Positions 27,262 to 36,225 of a stretch of 64,000 nucleotides of DNA are shown piece after piece. The stretch lies in contig NZ_JAIZAP010000004.1 of NCBI RefSeq assembly GCF_020404745.1, positions 1-64,000 on the forward strand. The letters run 5' to 3'. The stretch's first letter is position 1. Every line of letters starts with the position of its first letter. The notes beneath the pieces are model-generated. The model was not told where the DNA came from and ran no database searches. It saw nothing but the letters and a program-made list of their open reading frames with translations. This DNA is from Aquibacillus saliphilus. GTDB lineage: Bacteria; Bacillota; Bacilli; Bacillales; Amphibacillaceae. The translations under genes were made by a program, and so were the position numbers.

Positions 27262-27648
27262 AAACAGCATTCCTTTCGATAGCTAGAGTAATTGAATAAG
27301 TTTAGTTACTTATTCTTTACTAGTATGTAAGTATTCTAGGCAAGCTATACATTGGGACGTATTTGTTTATCAAAAAACAGGGTAAAACGAATGACTTCAT
27401 GGTAATCAAGGAACGTCTGAAACGTGCCCGTTTTGTGATGAAAAAGGGCACCGGGATCATCTTAGTTAATTCCAATCCGATAAGGAGTAAAAAGATAGTG
27501 GTGTAGTGCCTATTTATTGGGCTGCGATATAGGAGTTAGTTTTTTTTATCGTAATGAACTAAAGGTAGTAAAACAGGGACACTCCCGGATGAAGGGCGAT
27601 TCTGATGAAGTTTTTAAAAATCGTCTAGTTTTAACTATAGGAAAGAAG
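27262..27648. other. Gene-free stretch with a strong hairpin
   Basis: No convincing gene. A stable hairpin GTGCCC / GGGCAC with inner TTTT/AAAA pairing lies at 27426-27453. One plus-strand frame through it reads ETCPFCDEKGHRDHLS before a stop, which looks like half of a zinc knuckle, but it has no start codon. A 46-codon minus-strand frame (from 27452) has no ribosome-binding site. It may be the remains of a lost gene. Confidence 0.3.
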
Positions 27649-28257
27649 TCAATTTGATACATAGGGATTACCTTTAATAAAGTACCTCCATGGATAGTCT
27701 TTAGCTTCACCTGAGTTGCCAATACCAATACGAGGTCCGGATGAAATCTCTATTGAAGAGAGCTGGCTAGGGCTAATCCATAACGGTTCTTGGTCTAGTA
27801 AATGTCCATAGTCACTCATACTAATCCCTAAAGCTTTTGTGAGCTTGCCGGGTCCATTAGTTAATTGTTGTTCGGTTGTTATTTTTGGTCGCCTCGTAGT
27901 CATTAACTGTCTATTTAAATAAGGTTCAACGGCACGTATTAATACAGCTTCGGGCTTGTTTATTGGTCCACTCACTACATTAAATAAACAATGTGTATGC
28001 ATGGAGTAGGTATAGGTATATCCAGGCAGACCAAACATAACTTCAGTTCGCTTTGTGCGACGATTGTTAAAACTGTGGGCAGCTTGGTCAACTGGTCCTT
28101 TGTAAGCTTCTGTCTCGACAATTATCCCAGCGGCTATGCCATCAGAGGTTTCCTTGATTAACAAGCATCCAAGTAAGGATTGCGCCAATTCTAATGTAGG
28201 CTGATTATAAAAAGATATGTCATGTGGTTTTAGTTCATCAGTATTTATTTGTGTCAC
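27649..28257 (-). CDS. 3-methyladenine DNA glycosylase (AAG/Mpg family)
   Basis: Base-excision repair enzyme that removes alkylated or deaminated purines. The 202 residues show the family core: LLGCLLIKE, the catalytic glutamate in IVETEAYKGPVDQAAHSF, RTKRTEVMFGLPGYTYTY, CLFNVV, VLIRAVEP and NGPGKLTKALGI. The B. subtilis homologue is YxlJ. The start is a GTG ten bases after AAGGAG. One deviation: the usual YG.H near the DNA-intercalating tyrosine reads SMHTH. Confidence 0.92.
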   Translation of the reverse strand: MTQINTDELKPHDISFYNQPTLELAQSLLGCLLIKETSDGIAAGIIVETEAYKGPVDQAAHSFNNRRTKRTEVMFGLPGYTYTYSMHTHCLFNVVSGPINKPEAVLIRAVEPYLNRQLMTTRRPKITTEQQLTNGPGKLTKALGISMSDYGHLLDQEPLWISPSQLSSIEISSGPRIGIGNSGEAKDYPWRYFIKGNPYVSN

Positions 28258-28400
28258 TATGAATGTGCTCCTTAGCTAGAAATTTCTAAAGTTCCTTTTG
28301 ATTCTAAATAAACGAAAAATTACCATGTGTTGAATACAGGTAGTATATTTTTAACGGAAAATGAGAGTTTATCCATCTATACTTGTTTTGATTGTGCCAC

Positions 28401-28433
28401 AAAAAAACAAGGCCACTCACGAAATGAGTGGCC
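28401..28433 (-). terminator. Terminator of katA
   Basis: On the minus strand the hairpin GGCCACTCA / TGAGTGGCC is followed by TTGTTTTTTT. Confidence 0.93.
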
Positions 28434-28449
28434 CCTGAAATCTCAAAGA

Positions 28450-29910
28450 TTATTTTTTAGCTGTTTCTGGTACAGATAATCCAAGACCTTCTGCAATGCG
28501 ATTTCCTAGTTCGGGATCAACTTTGTAGAAGTGACCGATTTGACGTAGTTTAATTTCATCTTTTTCAACGTCTTGCATATGGTCTACGAAGTTTTGAATT
28601 AAACGAGTACGTTCATCATCACTCATTAGACGGAATAGGTCTCCTGGTTGTGTATAGTGATCTTCACTATCATAAGAAACACTATCAGCGAATCCAGTTA
28701 CTTCAAATGGAGTAACATTATTTTCAGGAGTTTCCTTTGGTCCATCAAAGCTATTTGGTTCGTAATTTACACCGGAACCATTGCCGTCAAAGCGCATAGA
28801 ACCATCACGTTGATAGTTATTTACTTCTGCTTTAGAACGGTTGATTGGTAGTAATTCATGATTAGTACCAACACGATAGCGATGTGCGTCAGAGTATCCA
28901 AATAAGCGACCTTGAAGCATTTTGTCTGGTGAAGCTTCGATTCCAGGTACAAAATGAGCTGGTGAGAATGCAGCTTGCTCTACTTCAGCGAAATAGTTCT
29001 CTGGGTTTTTATCAAGCACCATACGACCAACTTCAATTAATGGATAGTCTTTGTGAGACCATACTTTTGTAACATCGAATGGATCAAATCGATACGTATT
29101 TGCATCTTCTTCAGGCATGATTTGTACATGAAGTACCCATTCAGGGTAGTCACCCTTTTCAATAGAATTGTAGAGATCCTCTAGATGATAATCAGGATTA
29201 TCACCTGCTAGTTTACCAGCCAAATCTACATCAAGGTTTTTAACGCCTTGTGATGTTTTAAAGTGATATTTTACAAAAACAGATTCTCCATTTGCGTTCG
29301 TCCATTTGAACGTATGGCTTCCATATCCATTCATATGACGTAATGTTGCTGGAATACCACGGTCAGAGTGAAGAATCGTAATTTGGTGTAAGGATTCTGG
29401 TGATAAAGACCAGAAATCCCAAACCATATTTACATCTTTTAGATGGGTTTTTGGATTTCGCTTCTGAGTATGAATGAAGTCAGGGAATTTTATAGCATCA
29501 CGGATGAAGAACACCGGTGTGTTATTACCAACTAAATCGTAGTTACCTTCCTCTGTATAGAATTTAACAGCGAAACCTCTAGGGTCTCTTACTGTATCGG
29601 CAGAGCCAAGTTCACCTGCTACAGTTGAGAAACGAATAAACATAGGTGTTCGTTTACCAACTTCGGATAAAAAGTCCGCTTTAGTATATTTTGAAAGATC
29701 GTTAGTTACCTCGAAGTATCCGTGTGCGCCTGCGCCTTTAGCATGGACAACGCGTTCTGGAATTCTCTCGCGATTAAAGTGTGCGAGTTTCTCTAGTAGG
29801 TGAACATCCTGAATTAGTGTAGGTCCTCTGTGACCTGCAGTTATTGAATTTTGATTATCACCCACAGGGGCTCCAGACGCTGTTGTTAAGTATTTTTTTT
29901 CATTACTCAC
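28450..29910 (-). CDS. katA: Catalase (heme, clade 3)
   Basis: Heme catalase that dismutates hydrogen peroxide in the cytoplasm. The 486 residues match the short-chain monofunctional type. The start region [21 protein letters not shown], the catalytic histidine in [16 protein letters not shown], the active-site asparagine in [14 protein letters not shown] and the heme-tyrosine region [14 protein letters not shown] are all seen. A PerR half-site (TTATAAT on the minus strand, 29967-29973) stands upstream, but its second half is poor. It is transcribed alone. Confidence 0.96.
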   Translation of the reverse strand: MSNEKKYLTTASGAPVGDNQNSITAGHRGPTLIQDVHLLEKLAHFNRERIPERVVHAKGAGAHGYFEVTNDLSKYTKADFLSEVGKRTPMFIRFSTVAGELGSADTVRDPRGFAVKFYTEEGNYDLVGNNTPVFFIRDAIKFPDFIHTQKRNPKTHLKDVNMVWDFWSLSPESLHQITILHSDRGIPATLRHMNGYGSHTFKWTNANGESVFVKYHFKTSQGVKNLDVDLAGKLAGDNPDYHLEDLYNSIEKGDYPEWVLHVQIMPEEDANTYRFDPFDVTKVWSHKDYPLIEVGRMVLDKNPENYFAEVEQAAFSPAHFVPGIEASPDKMLQGRLFGYSDAHRYRVGTNHELLPINRSKAEVNNYQRDGSMRFDGNGSGVNYEPNSFDGPKETPENNVTPFEVTGFADSVSYDSEDHYTQPGDLFRLMSDDERTRLIQNFVDHMQDVEKDEIKLRQIGHFYKVDPELGNRIAEGLGLSVPETAKK

Positions 29911-30367
29911 TTTGTGAACACCTCTCCCTTAATAGTTACTAAATTAAGAATAATACATGTCTTATTATAATGCAAACTTTATAAAAATCAATATTTAATT
30001 AAAATGATTTTAAATAAGGTTGATTATATACTAAACTTTATGTTGTTAAGACGAGTATTATACCGATAGATAATATAATTTTAAATAGTGAAAAGGATTG
30101 AAAATACCTCTCCATTATTTAAGGGGAAGATTGTAATCAAACTACTAATCCATCATAAATTCACTGGAAATCAGCTGTTGTTGAATGAGTGGATAGGACT
30201 TTTTTAAAAACCCCCTCATTTAAATATCTGATTATTTAAATTATTAATGATTCGGAATAAATGAGAATTTCTAGTATAATCACAGTAGTCGAAGTTTTTT
30301 GAAAATGAAGAGATGATAGTTAAGAATTAAATTTATATTCATTTTTGATTAAAGGGGAGGTTCTACG
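29911..30367. other. Divergent intergenic region katA / ylmA
   Basis: About 457 AT-rich bases between divergent genes. Besides the PerR half-site near katA I see no reading frame and no clear terminator. Promoters for both genes must lie here. AAGGGGAGG at 30352-30360 is the ribosome-binding site of the plus-strand gene. Confidence 0.35.
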
Positions 30368-31144
30368 TTGGTCATTCAATTAGATGATGTGTCGTTAATG
30401 AGAGATGGTAAATGGATATTAAAAGATATTACTTGGAAAATAAATAAAGGAGAACACTGGGCTTTGTTAGGATTAAATGGGGCGGGTAAAACAGCTTTAT
30501 TACATATGTTATCCGCATATTACTTTCCGACGAAAGGGAATGTAACGGTACTTCAAAAGCGATTTGGAAAAGATCCACTTGGAGAAGATCTTAGAAAACG
30601 GATTGGAATTGTCTCTTCAACACTACAGGAACGGATATACGGGGAGGACAGTGCTTATCAAGTCGTATTAAGTGGTGCTTTTGCATCAATAGGACTGTAT
30701 CAAACACCTACTGATGATATGAGGCAAAAAGCTCAACAGTTATTAAAAGAATTAGGATGTTTTGAGTATGCCAATAGGAGTTACAGCACGTTATCACAAG
30801 GAGAACGGCAACGCGTCCTAATTGGACGAGCTCTTATGGCAGATCCTGAATTCCTTATTCTTGATGAGCCTACTATTGGGCTTGACTTTATTGCTCGTGA
30901 ACAATTACTTGAGGCGATTAGTCGAATAGCTAATCATACAAATCCCGCGTCTATCCTTTATGTTACACATCATGTAGAAGAAGTCTTACCGTGTTTTCAG
31001 CATACACTTTTACTAAAGGCTGGAAACGTTTTTGCTTCTGGTATGACAGAGGAACTGTTAACAAACGATATGTTAACTGATTTTTTTAAAGTACCAGTAA
31101 ATGTAGAATGGAAAAAAGGGCGACCATTCCTAACAAAAATTTAA
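30368..31144 (+). CDS. ylmA: YlmA family ABC-type ATPase
   Basis: A stand-alone ABC ATP-binding protein of 258 residues, starting at TTG after AAGGGGAGG. Walker A LNGAGKTA (with Ala instead of Thr/Ser at the second position after Lys), signature LSQGERQR, Walker B FLILDEPTIGLD and switch VTHHVEE are present. The subfamily resembles molybdate-type ATPases (ModF/YlmA). No permease or binding protein is adjacent, so its partner is unknown. Confidence 0.85.
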   Translation: MVIQLDDVSLMRDGKWILKDITWKINKGEHWALLGLNGAGKTALLHMLSAYYFPTKGNVTVLQKRFGKDPLGEDLRKRIGIVSSTLQERIYGEDSAYQVVLSGAFASIGLYQTPTDDMRQKAQQLLKELGCFEYANRSYSTLSQGERQRVLIGRALMADPEFLILDEPTIGLDFIAREQLLEAISRIANHTNPASILYVTHHVEEVLPCFQHTLLLKAGNVFASGMTEELLTNDMLTDFFKVPVNVEWKKGRPFLTKI

Positions 31145-31215
31145 TACTGAGGTATCAAAATGTCCGAGTCGAAAGAGTAAGGGGCCAAGCTTTTTGAGCT
31201 AGACCCTTACCTTAG

Positions 31216-31578
31216 TTATTTTAGTATTGGTGAACTCTTTGTTTTCCTTTCTTGTACTAGCCACCGGTGCTGGACGATTTCTGTGACACCTAGTAAAAGA
31301 GAGGTTAGTAAAGCACCCCAGAAGGTTACAATTGTATTTGTGAAAAATATCGATACATAGTAAACAATAATTACGGAAGCAACTACATCCATAAATGTAC
31401 TAAATAGTACTGTGTTTTTATTAAGAAGTAACATTTCCATTAAATGTCCAGCGCCAGCGAGTATAACTCCAAGGATAATTGGTTGGTACCAAAAGGCGAA
31501 GTCTACATTTGGAAATAACATCCAAGCAATAATCACTGTGATTGGACAAACAATTAATTTAACGAATAAACCTGTCAG
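31216..31578 (-). CDS. Four-span membrane protein (DUF2512/YndM-like), probable CTG start
   Basis: A small integral membrane protein with about four hydrophobic segments and a basic tail (RWLVQERKTKSS). In the annotated frame the first usual start (GTG, 31536) lies inside the first membrane segment without a ribosome-binding site. AAAGGAG at 31588-31594 stands nine bases before a CTG at 31576-31578 in the same frame, giving 120 residues starting LTGLFVKLIVCPITVII, which restores the first helix and the pattern of DUF2512 proteins. The function of the family is unknown. Confidence 0.65.
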   Translation of the reverse strand: MTGLFVKLIVCPITVIIAWMLFPNVDFAFWYQPIILGVILAGAGHLMEMLLLNKNTVLFSTFMDVVASVIIVYYVSIFFTNTIVTFWGALLTSLLLGVTEIVQHRWLVQERKTKSSPILK

Positions 31579-31699
31579 ATTGTATCACTCCTTTTATACT
31601 AACCTCCCCTGATTAGTAAAAAGTATGTTAATAATGTTATCCCTCCTTTGATGTTGCTTGAATAGAATATAATATCAAGGAACAATTGGAGTGGTATGT

Positions 31700-32053
31700 A
31701 TGATTACATGGTTTACTTTTTTGTTATTAAGTTTAGCAACATTTCGATTAACGAGATTAGTGGTATATGATGATATCACTAATTTTATTAGGCTTCCATT
31801 TCATGATATTAGAGAAGAGGTAAACGAAGATGGATCAATAGATGAAATCCTTTATATAAAAGGAAGCGGAATACGGAAATTCATAGGTGAACTGCTTAGC
31901 TGTCATTGGTGTACCGGAATATGGAGTGCGGCTATTTTATTTGTAGGCTATACATTATTTCCATTTATGGTTATGCCTTTAATAATAATTTTAGCGTTGG
32001 CAGCTGTCGGGTCAATTGTTCAAGTAATAACGAATTACATTTCTGACGATTAA
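31700..32053 (+). CDS. DUF1360 membrane protein (YjcA-like)
   Basis: A 117-residue protein with an N-terminal hydrophobic segment, a central soluble part and two C-terminal hydrophobic segments. Signature features are TFRLTRLVVYDDI near the start and ELLSCHWCTGIWSA (Cys-x-x-Cys) in the middle, typical of DUF1360. B. subtilis YjcA of this family is a sporulation-linked protein. The ATG at 31700 has GGAG eight bases upstream; an in-frame GTG at 31691 overlaps that site. Confidence 0.8.
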   Translation: MITWFTFLLLSLATFRLTRLVVYDDITNFIRLPFHDIREEVNEDGSIDEILYIKGSGIRKFIGELLSCHWCTGIWSAAILFVGYTLFPFMVMPLIIILALAAVGSIVQVITNYISDD

Positions 32054-32060
32054 AGAGTAA

Positions 32061-32094
32061 AACCCTAGACATCAAAATGTCTAGGGTTTGTTTG
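32061..32094 (+). terminator. Terminator after the DUF1360 gene
   Basis: Arms AACCCTAGACAT / TGTCTAGGGTT followed by TGTTT. Confidence 0.88.
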
Positions 32095-32107
32095 GCTTTC
32101 GTTTTTA

Positions 32108-32218
32108 TTAGTTATCTGCTTTTTTTCTTCGTCTTGCGGCTCCACAACCACAACCGGATTTTTTTCTTTTATTTTTCTTAGTTGCTACACTTTTTTTAGA
32201 AAGTTTTAGCTCTGACAT
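32108..32218 (-). CDS. Very small basic protein with a CGCG motif
   Basis: A 36-residue frame, MSELKLSKKSVATKKNKRKK followed by SGCGCGAARRRKKADN, with an excellent ribosome-binding site (GAGGTGATAGG directly before the ATG). Half of all residues are Lys or Arg; the only two cysteines form CGC. The strong start signal and biased composition argue for a real gene. I know no family. It may bind nucleic acid or a metal. Confidence 0.6.
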   Translation of the reverse strand: MSELKLSKKSVATKKNKRKKSGCGCGAARRRKKADN

Positions 32219-32472
32219 CCTATCACCTCATTATAAGAATCAAAAATATAGTTAAGAAATGTTTCTAGTTCTGTTAATCAATATATAATTTTATATGCGA
32301 GTTCTTACCGATTGGATAGGGCGCTTGGCTATAATTTTTAAAAAATCCGCCAATTGAATCAATGAATTAAATATATTGGTAGTTAAAGAGATAATATATT
32401 GGTATAGTTTTAAAGTAGAATAACCAATCGTTAACAACAACGAATGTTTAACCGTGTTAGGATGAGTCATAC

Positions 32473-33156
32473 ATGTCAAAGTATAAATCTAATAAAAATA
32501 AATGGCCGGTAATCCGAGCAATTAAATCAATAGCTACAATCACTTTGTTATTAACAATAATGATGACATTAATTTCCTTTTTATCGAATGGTGACCGTCG
32601 TGTAGCCGTTCCTGATAGCCAAAGGCAACCTGGGTTATCGCAGCAAGTAAAAGATTATCGCCCAATGGTAGAAAAGCATCTTAAAGAGGTTGGAAAACTG
32701 GAATACACGAGTGTTGTATTATCTTTAATGATGCAGGAATCAACCGGAAGAGGTAATGATCCAATGCAAGCTTCAGAGAGCTACTGTGGAGAAGTCGGGT
32801 GTATAGATAACCCGGAGCTATCAATTAAACAGGGTGTATCTTATTTCAATAGAGTTTTAGATAAAGCTAATGGTGATGTGAGACTAGCTTTACAGTCTTA
32901 TAATTTCGGAGAAGGATTTATCGCTTATGTTAATGAACGTGGTGGGCGGTACACGGAAGATCTAGCGATAGATTTTTCAGCCAAAATGTATCAAAAATTA
33001 AAGCACAAAGGTATTTACAGTTGTATTAGGGAAGAGGCAAATCAGTATAACGCTTGTTATGGAGATATATTATATGTTCAAGCGGTGTTAAATTACTATC
33101 CAGACGCGCTTTCCTATGTGGATAATGAGGTTGTTCAAGTGGCGCTAGATAATTAG
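32473..33156 (+). CDS. Membrane-anchored lysozyme-like peptidoglycan hydrolase (YocA-like)
   Basis: A 227-residue protein with an N-terminal membrane segment (IATITLLLTIMMTLISF), a short linker and an extracellular lysozyme-like domain (PF13702). The catalytic glutamate is E89 in MMQESTGRG, followed by DPMQASES, the conserved SIKQGVSYF and ALQSYNFGEGF. These are the marks of the YocA/CwlT-type transglycosylase or muramidase domain. B. subtilis YocA is the closest known layout. The ribosome-binding site is weak (GGATGA). A terminator follows. Confidence 0.85.
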   Translation: MSKYKSNKNKWPVIRAIKSIATITLLLTIMMTLISFLSNGDRRVAVPDSQRQPGLSQQVKDYRPMVEKHLKEVGKLEYTSVVLSLMMQESTGRGNDPMQASESYCGEVGCIDNPELSIKQGVSYFNRVLDKANGDVRLALQSYNFGEGFIAYVNERGGRYTEDLAIDFSAKMYQKLKHKGIYSCIREEANQYNACYGDILYVQAVLNYYPDALSYVDNEVVQVALDN

Positions 33157-33198
33157 ATTTTTTTGTCTGATGTTCTTAAATGTTACCTGACAGTATAG

Positions 33199-33248
33199 AA
33201 GAACCTCGGTTACTCGTTTTAAAGATGAGTACTCTAGGTTCTTTCTAT
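33199..33248 (+). terminator. Terminator after the lysozyme-like gene
   Basis: Arms AAGAACCT / AGGTTCTT with further pairing (ACTC with GAGT) followed by TCTATTT. Confidence 0.75.
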
Positions 33249-33353
33249 TTAATAATATTACTTAAAAAGCATCATTCTTTACAATTATCTGAGAAAGATA
33301 GTAATATGATTTAGTCAATACTTACCTAGGTAAATAATTTTCGGGGGATAAAA

Positions 33354-33767
33354 ATGAATAATAATCTAATTCATACGTTAAATCAACAAGTTCGGTACTT
33401 AAATAAACAATTAAATGAACAGTTAAATAAGCATGGATTGTATCATTCTCAATGGTTAATTCTTTACTGTCTGCACACTTATGGTCCCATGACACAGACA
33501 GAGATATGGATGTATTTGAATGTGGAAGCACCCACGGTTACACGAACATTGAAGCGGATGGAAGATAATGGATGGGTCAAAAGGACAAAAGGTAAAGATA
33601 AAAGGGAGCGTCTTATTTCGTTAACAGAAACGGCAAGAGTTCAATATGTAGAAATTGAACAATCTGTTCAGGAATTTGAACGAAAAATACTTCAAAAAAT
33701 AACTAAACAGGATCATGACAACCTTTTGTTGTTAATTAAGAGATTAGGATCGGATGGGGGAAAGTAG
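33354..33767 (+). CDS. MarR family transcriptional regulator
   Basis: A 137-residue winged-helix repressor. The recognition-helix region reads MTQTEIWMYLNVEAPTVTRTLKRMEDNGWVKR, and the wing KGKDKRERLISLTE contains the DxR-type motif of MarR proteins. It precedes the MFS exporter gene by a single base between stop and start, so it most likely controls its own operon in response to a substrate of that exporter. Confidence 0.9.
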   Translation: MNNNLIHTLNQQVRYLNKQLNEQLNKHGLYHSQWLILYCLHTYGPMTQTEIWMYLNVEAPTVTRTLKRMEDNGWVKRTKGKDKRERLISLTETARVQYVEIEQSVQEFERKILQKITKQDHDNLLLLIKRLGSDGGK

Positions 33768-33768
33768 G

Positions 33769-34965
33769 ATGACTAAGGAAAGAAGACCGATTTGGACGAA
33801 AAGCTTTATTAATGTTTCATTGACGCACTTTATGGTATTTGTTGCTTTTTATACATTGTTAACGACATTGCCTATTTATGTAATTAATCATTTGGGTGGT
33901 ACAGAAGCAGAGGGTGGTTTACTAGTCACCTTTATGTTGCTTGCAGCTATTATTATGCGTCCTTTTTCTGGGAAAATATTAGAAAAGGTAGGTAAGAAAA
34001 AGGGACTCATTTGGAGTATCGTTTTATTTACTGTAACGATGTTTTTCTATATTTGGATTGATGATTTTATTCCATTATTAATTTTAAGATTCTTTCATGG
34101 TTTATCTTTTGGTGTATTAACTACAGCTACCGGTACGATTGCGGCTGATATTGTACCTGATGAACGTAGAGGTGAAGGGTTAGGCTATTTTGCGATGTCG
34201 ATGAACATTGCTGTTGTCATTGGTCCGTTTATTGGATTAACGTTATTACAAGTTGTATCATTCCAAATGCTATTTACTTTGCTTAGTATCATCATGATCG
34301 GTGGAGTAATCTGTTCGTTACTTGTTCATGTTCCACAATCTAGCGAGAAAGAAATAGCTATAAGGGGTAAAAAGTTTTCAATTCACGATTTATTTGAATT
34401 AAGGGCATTTCCAATTGCTGCTATTAGTGGGTTAGTAGGGATCGCATACTCCAGTGTACTTTCCTATATATCTGTCTATGCAGGATCAATTGGATTATCC
34501 GCTGTTGCTAGTTATTTCTTTGTCGTATTCGCAGTTGTGATGATAGCCTCGCGTCCTTATTTGGGCCAATTATTTGATTTGAAGGGTGCAAAGTATGTGA
34601 TTCTTCCGTGCTTGTTGATTTTTGCAATTGGATTAGTAACGTTAAGCTTTACTGATTCTACTTGGATGTTGCTTTTATCCGCTGGTATCATTGGGTTGGG
34701 GTGTGGGTCACTATTACCAAGCTTTCAAACGATGGCTATTCAATCAGCCCCTAGACATCGCAGTGGTCATGCGACAGCTACATTCTTTACTTTTTATGAT
34801 TCTGGAATTGCGATTGGTTCTTATGTATTAGGACTTATTATTGCTTTTTATAGTTTCCAAACCTTATATATAATTTGTGCAACTCTGCTACTAGTTGTTT
34901 TCGGGTTGTTCATCCTGCAACAGTCATTTGTGAAAAAAACAAAAATTGCAGAGCAAACAGAATAA
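33769..34965 (+). CDS. MFS exporter
   Basis: Twelve-span major facilitator transporter, 398 residues from the ATG at 33769, supported by GGGGGAAAG just upstream; a longer frame from 33754 overlaps marR. MFS features include the loop 2-3 motif GKILEKVGKKKG, RFFHGLSFGVLTTATGTIAADIVPDERRGEGLGYF, and GQLFDLKGAKY. The RR-E-G loop resembles YwoG/YfmO-like drug or metabolite exporters of Bacillus. It is co-transcribed with marR, which suggests efflux of a toxic compound. Confidence 0.88.
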   Translation: MTKERRPIWTKSFINVSLTHFMVFVAFYTLLTTLPIYVINHLGGTEAEGGLLVTFMLLAAIIMRPFSGKILEKVGKKKGLIWSIVLFTVTMFFYIWIDDFIPLLILRFFHGLSFGVLTTATGTIAADIVPDERRGEGLGYFAMSMNIAVVIGPFIGLTLLQVVSFQMLFTLLSIIMIGGVICSLLVHVPQSSEKEIAIRGKKFSIHDLFELRAFPIAAISGLVGIAYSSVLSYISVYAGSIGLSAVASYFFVVFAVVMIASRPYLGQLFDLKGAKYVILPCLLIFAIGLVTLSFTDSTWMLLLSAGIIGLGCGSLLPSFQTMAIQSAPRHRSGHATATFFTFYDSGIAIGSYVLGLIIAFYSFQTLYIICATLLLVVFGLFILQQSFVKKTKIAEQTE

Positions 34966-35118
34966 ACAAACGAGTAAACGAGGTGCGAGGACTGTCGCAA
35001 TTTTTGCTTTTCGTCTATAAAACTTGCGCTGCCTACGCTTTTTAAAAGCTAAATAATAGTATGTTAAAATTATGTATAGACTACGATCAGATAAAAGACG
35101 AAAAAAGGAGATTATTTA

Positions 35119-36060
35119 ATGGCTAAAAAGATTTATTTCAACCATGACGCTGGAGTAGATGATCTTGTATCTCTATTTTTGTTAACACAGATGGAAAGTG
35201 TAGAACTAACAGGTGTTTCAGTAATTCCAGCAGATGGTTATCTAGAACCAGGAACAAACGCAAGCAGAAAAATTATTGACCGATTCAGTAGATATCAAGT
35301 TGAAGTGGCCAAATCAAACTCTCGTGGACAAAATCCATTTCCTGGTGATTGGAGAAAACAGACGTTTAACGTTGATGCATTACCGATACTTAATGAAAGT
35401 GGAAAAATGGATACCAATATAAGTGAGTTGCCAGCACATCTGGACATGATAAAAAAAATTCAAGATACAAAGGAGAAAACAACATTATTATTCACGGGCC
35501 CATTAACAGATCTGGCTCGTGCACTTGACGAGGCTCCTGAAATAGAGGATAAGATTGAAAAGCTCGTTTGGATGGGTGGTACATTTATGGATGTAGGGAA
35601 TGTACAAGAGCCTGAGCACGATGGAACAGCGGAGTGGAATGCATTTTGGGACCCATATGCGGTCCAACGTGTGTGGGCAAGTGGATTAGAGATTGAGATG
35701 GTTGCTTTAGAAAGCACGCAACAAGTCCCGTTAACGCTTAATGTAAGAAATGAATGGGCTAAAGAACGAAAGTATGAGGGTGTAGATTTCTTGGGACAGT
35801 GCTATGCAACTGTTCCGCCACTAGTACATGATGTTCAAACTAACTCGACTTACTTTCTATGGGATGTACTCGCAACTGCTTCTGTTGGTAAGCCTGATTT
35901 AGTTTCGTCTAAGACAGTTAAGAGTACGATCAAGACTGAAATACCAAGCCAAGGTAAAACGGCTCTTTCAGATAATGGTCGCTCGGTAAACGTTGTCTAT
36001 GATGTGTCAGCAGATGATTTCTTTAATTACATTACAGATTTAGCTAAGAAGGTTAAGTAG
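35119..36060 (+). CDS. Nucleoside hydrolase-like protein (IUNH family)
   Basis: A 313-residue protein of the inosine-uridine nucleoside hydrolase fold, which would split nucleosides into base and ribose. The N-terminal calcium motif DxDxxxDD reads N8-H-D10-A-G-V-D14-D15, so the first Asp is Asn. LLFTGPLTDLARAL and WMGGTF fit the family. The C-terminal His-Asp pair that supplies the proton donor appears as LWDVLATAS, with Trp in the place of His. It may therefore prefer other substrates. The ribosome-binding site is AAAGGAG. Confidence 0.85.
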   Translation: MAKKIYFNHDAGVDDLVSLFLLTQMESVELTGVSVIPADGYLEPGTNASRKIIDRFSRYQVEVAKSNSRGQNPFPGDWRKQTFNVDALPILNESGKMDTNISELPAHLDMIKKIQDTKEKTTLLFTGPLTDLARALDEAPEIEDKIEKLVWMGGTFMDVGNVQEPEHDGTAEWNAFWDPYAVQRVWASGLEIEMVALESTQQVPLTLNVRNEWAKERKYEGVDFLGQCYATVPPLVHDVQTNSTYFLWDVLATASVGKPDLVSSKTVKSTIKTEIPSQGKTALSDNGRSVNVVYDVSADDFFNYITDLAKKVK

Positions 36061-36173
36061 GCCATAGGCGCGTCAATCAAATGTGCTACCAAAATTAATT
36101 GAGTGATTAGAAACGATCGACATAGTATCCCAAATAAGAAATAGTTTGCTATTTAGTCTTTTACTTTCACAAA

Positions 36174-36207
36174 CAATAAAAACCTCCCATATGGGAGGTT
36201 TTTATTG
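36174..36207. terminator. Bidirectional terminator before adhE
   Basis: Arms AATAAAAACCTCCCAT / ATGGGAGGTTTTTATT form a perfect palindrome that ends both converging genes. Confidence 0.93.
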
Positions 36208-36225
36208 TGGTTATAGTACTAACCA

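Noticed and set aside
27318-27452. 46-codon minus-strand frame (MIPVPFFITKRARF...)
   Set aside because: It has no ribosome-binding site and runs through a strong hairpin; no known family.
29960-29980. PerR box for katA
   Set aside because: Only one half (TTATAAT) matches; the second half has about one of seven bases right.
36061-36100. Fifth copy of the dispersed repeat (TAGGCGCG...)
   Set aside because: Only a few bases agree here and at 46003; there is no stem structure.
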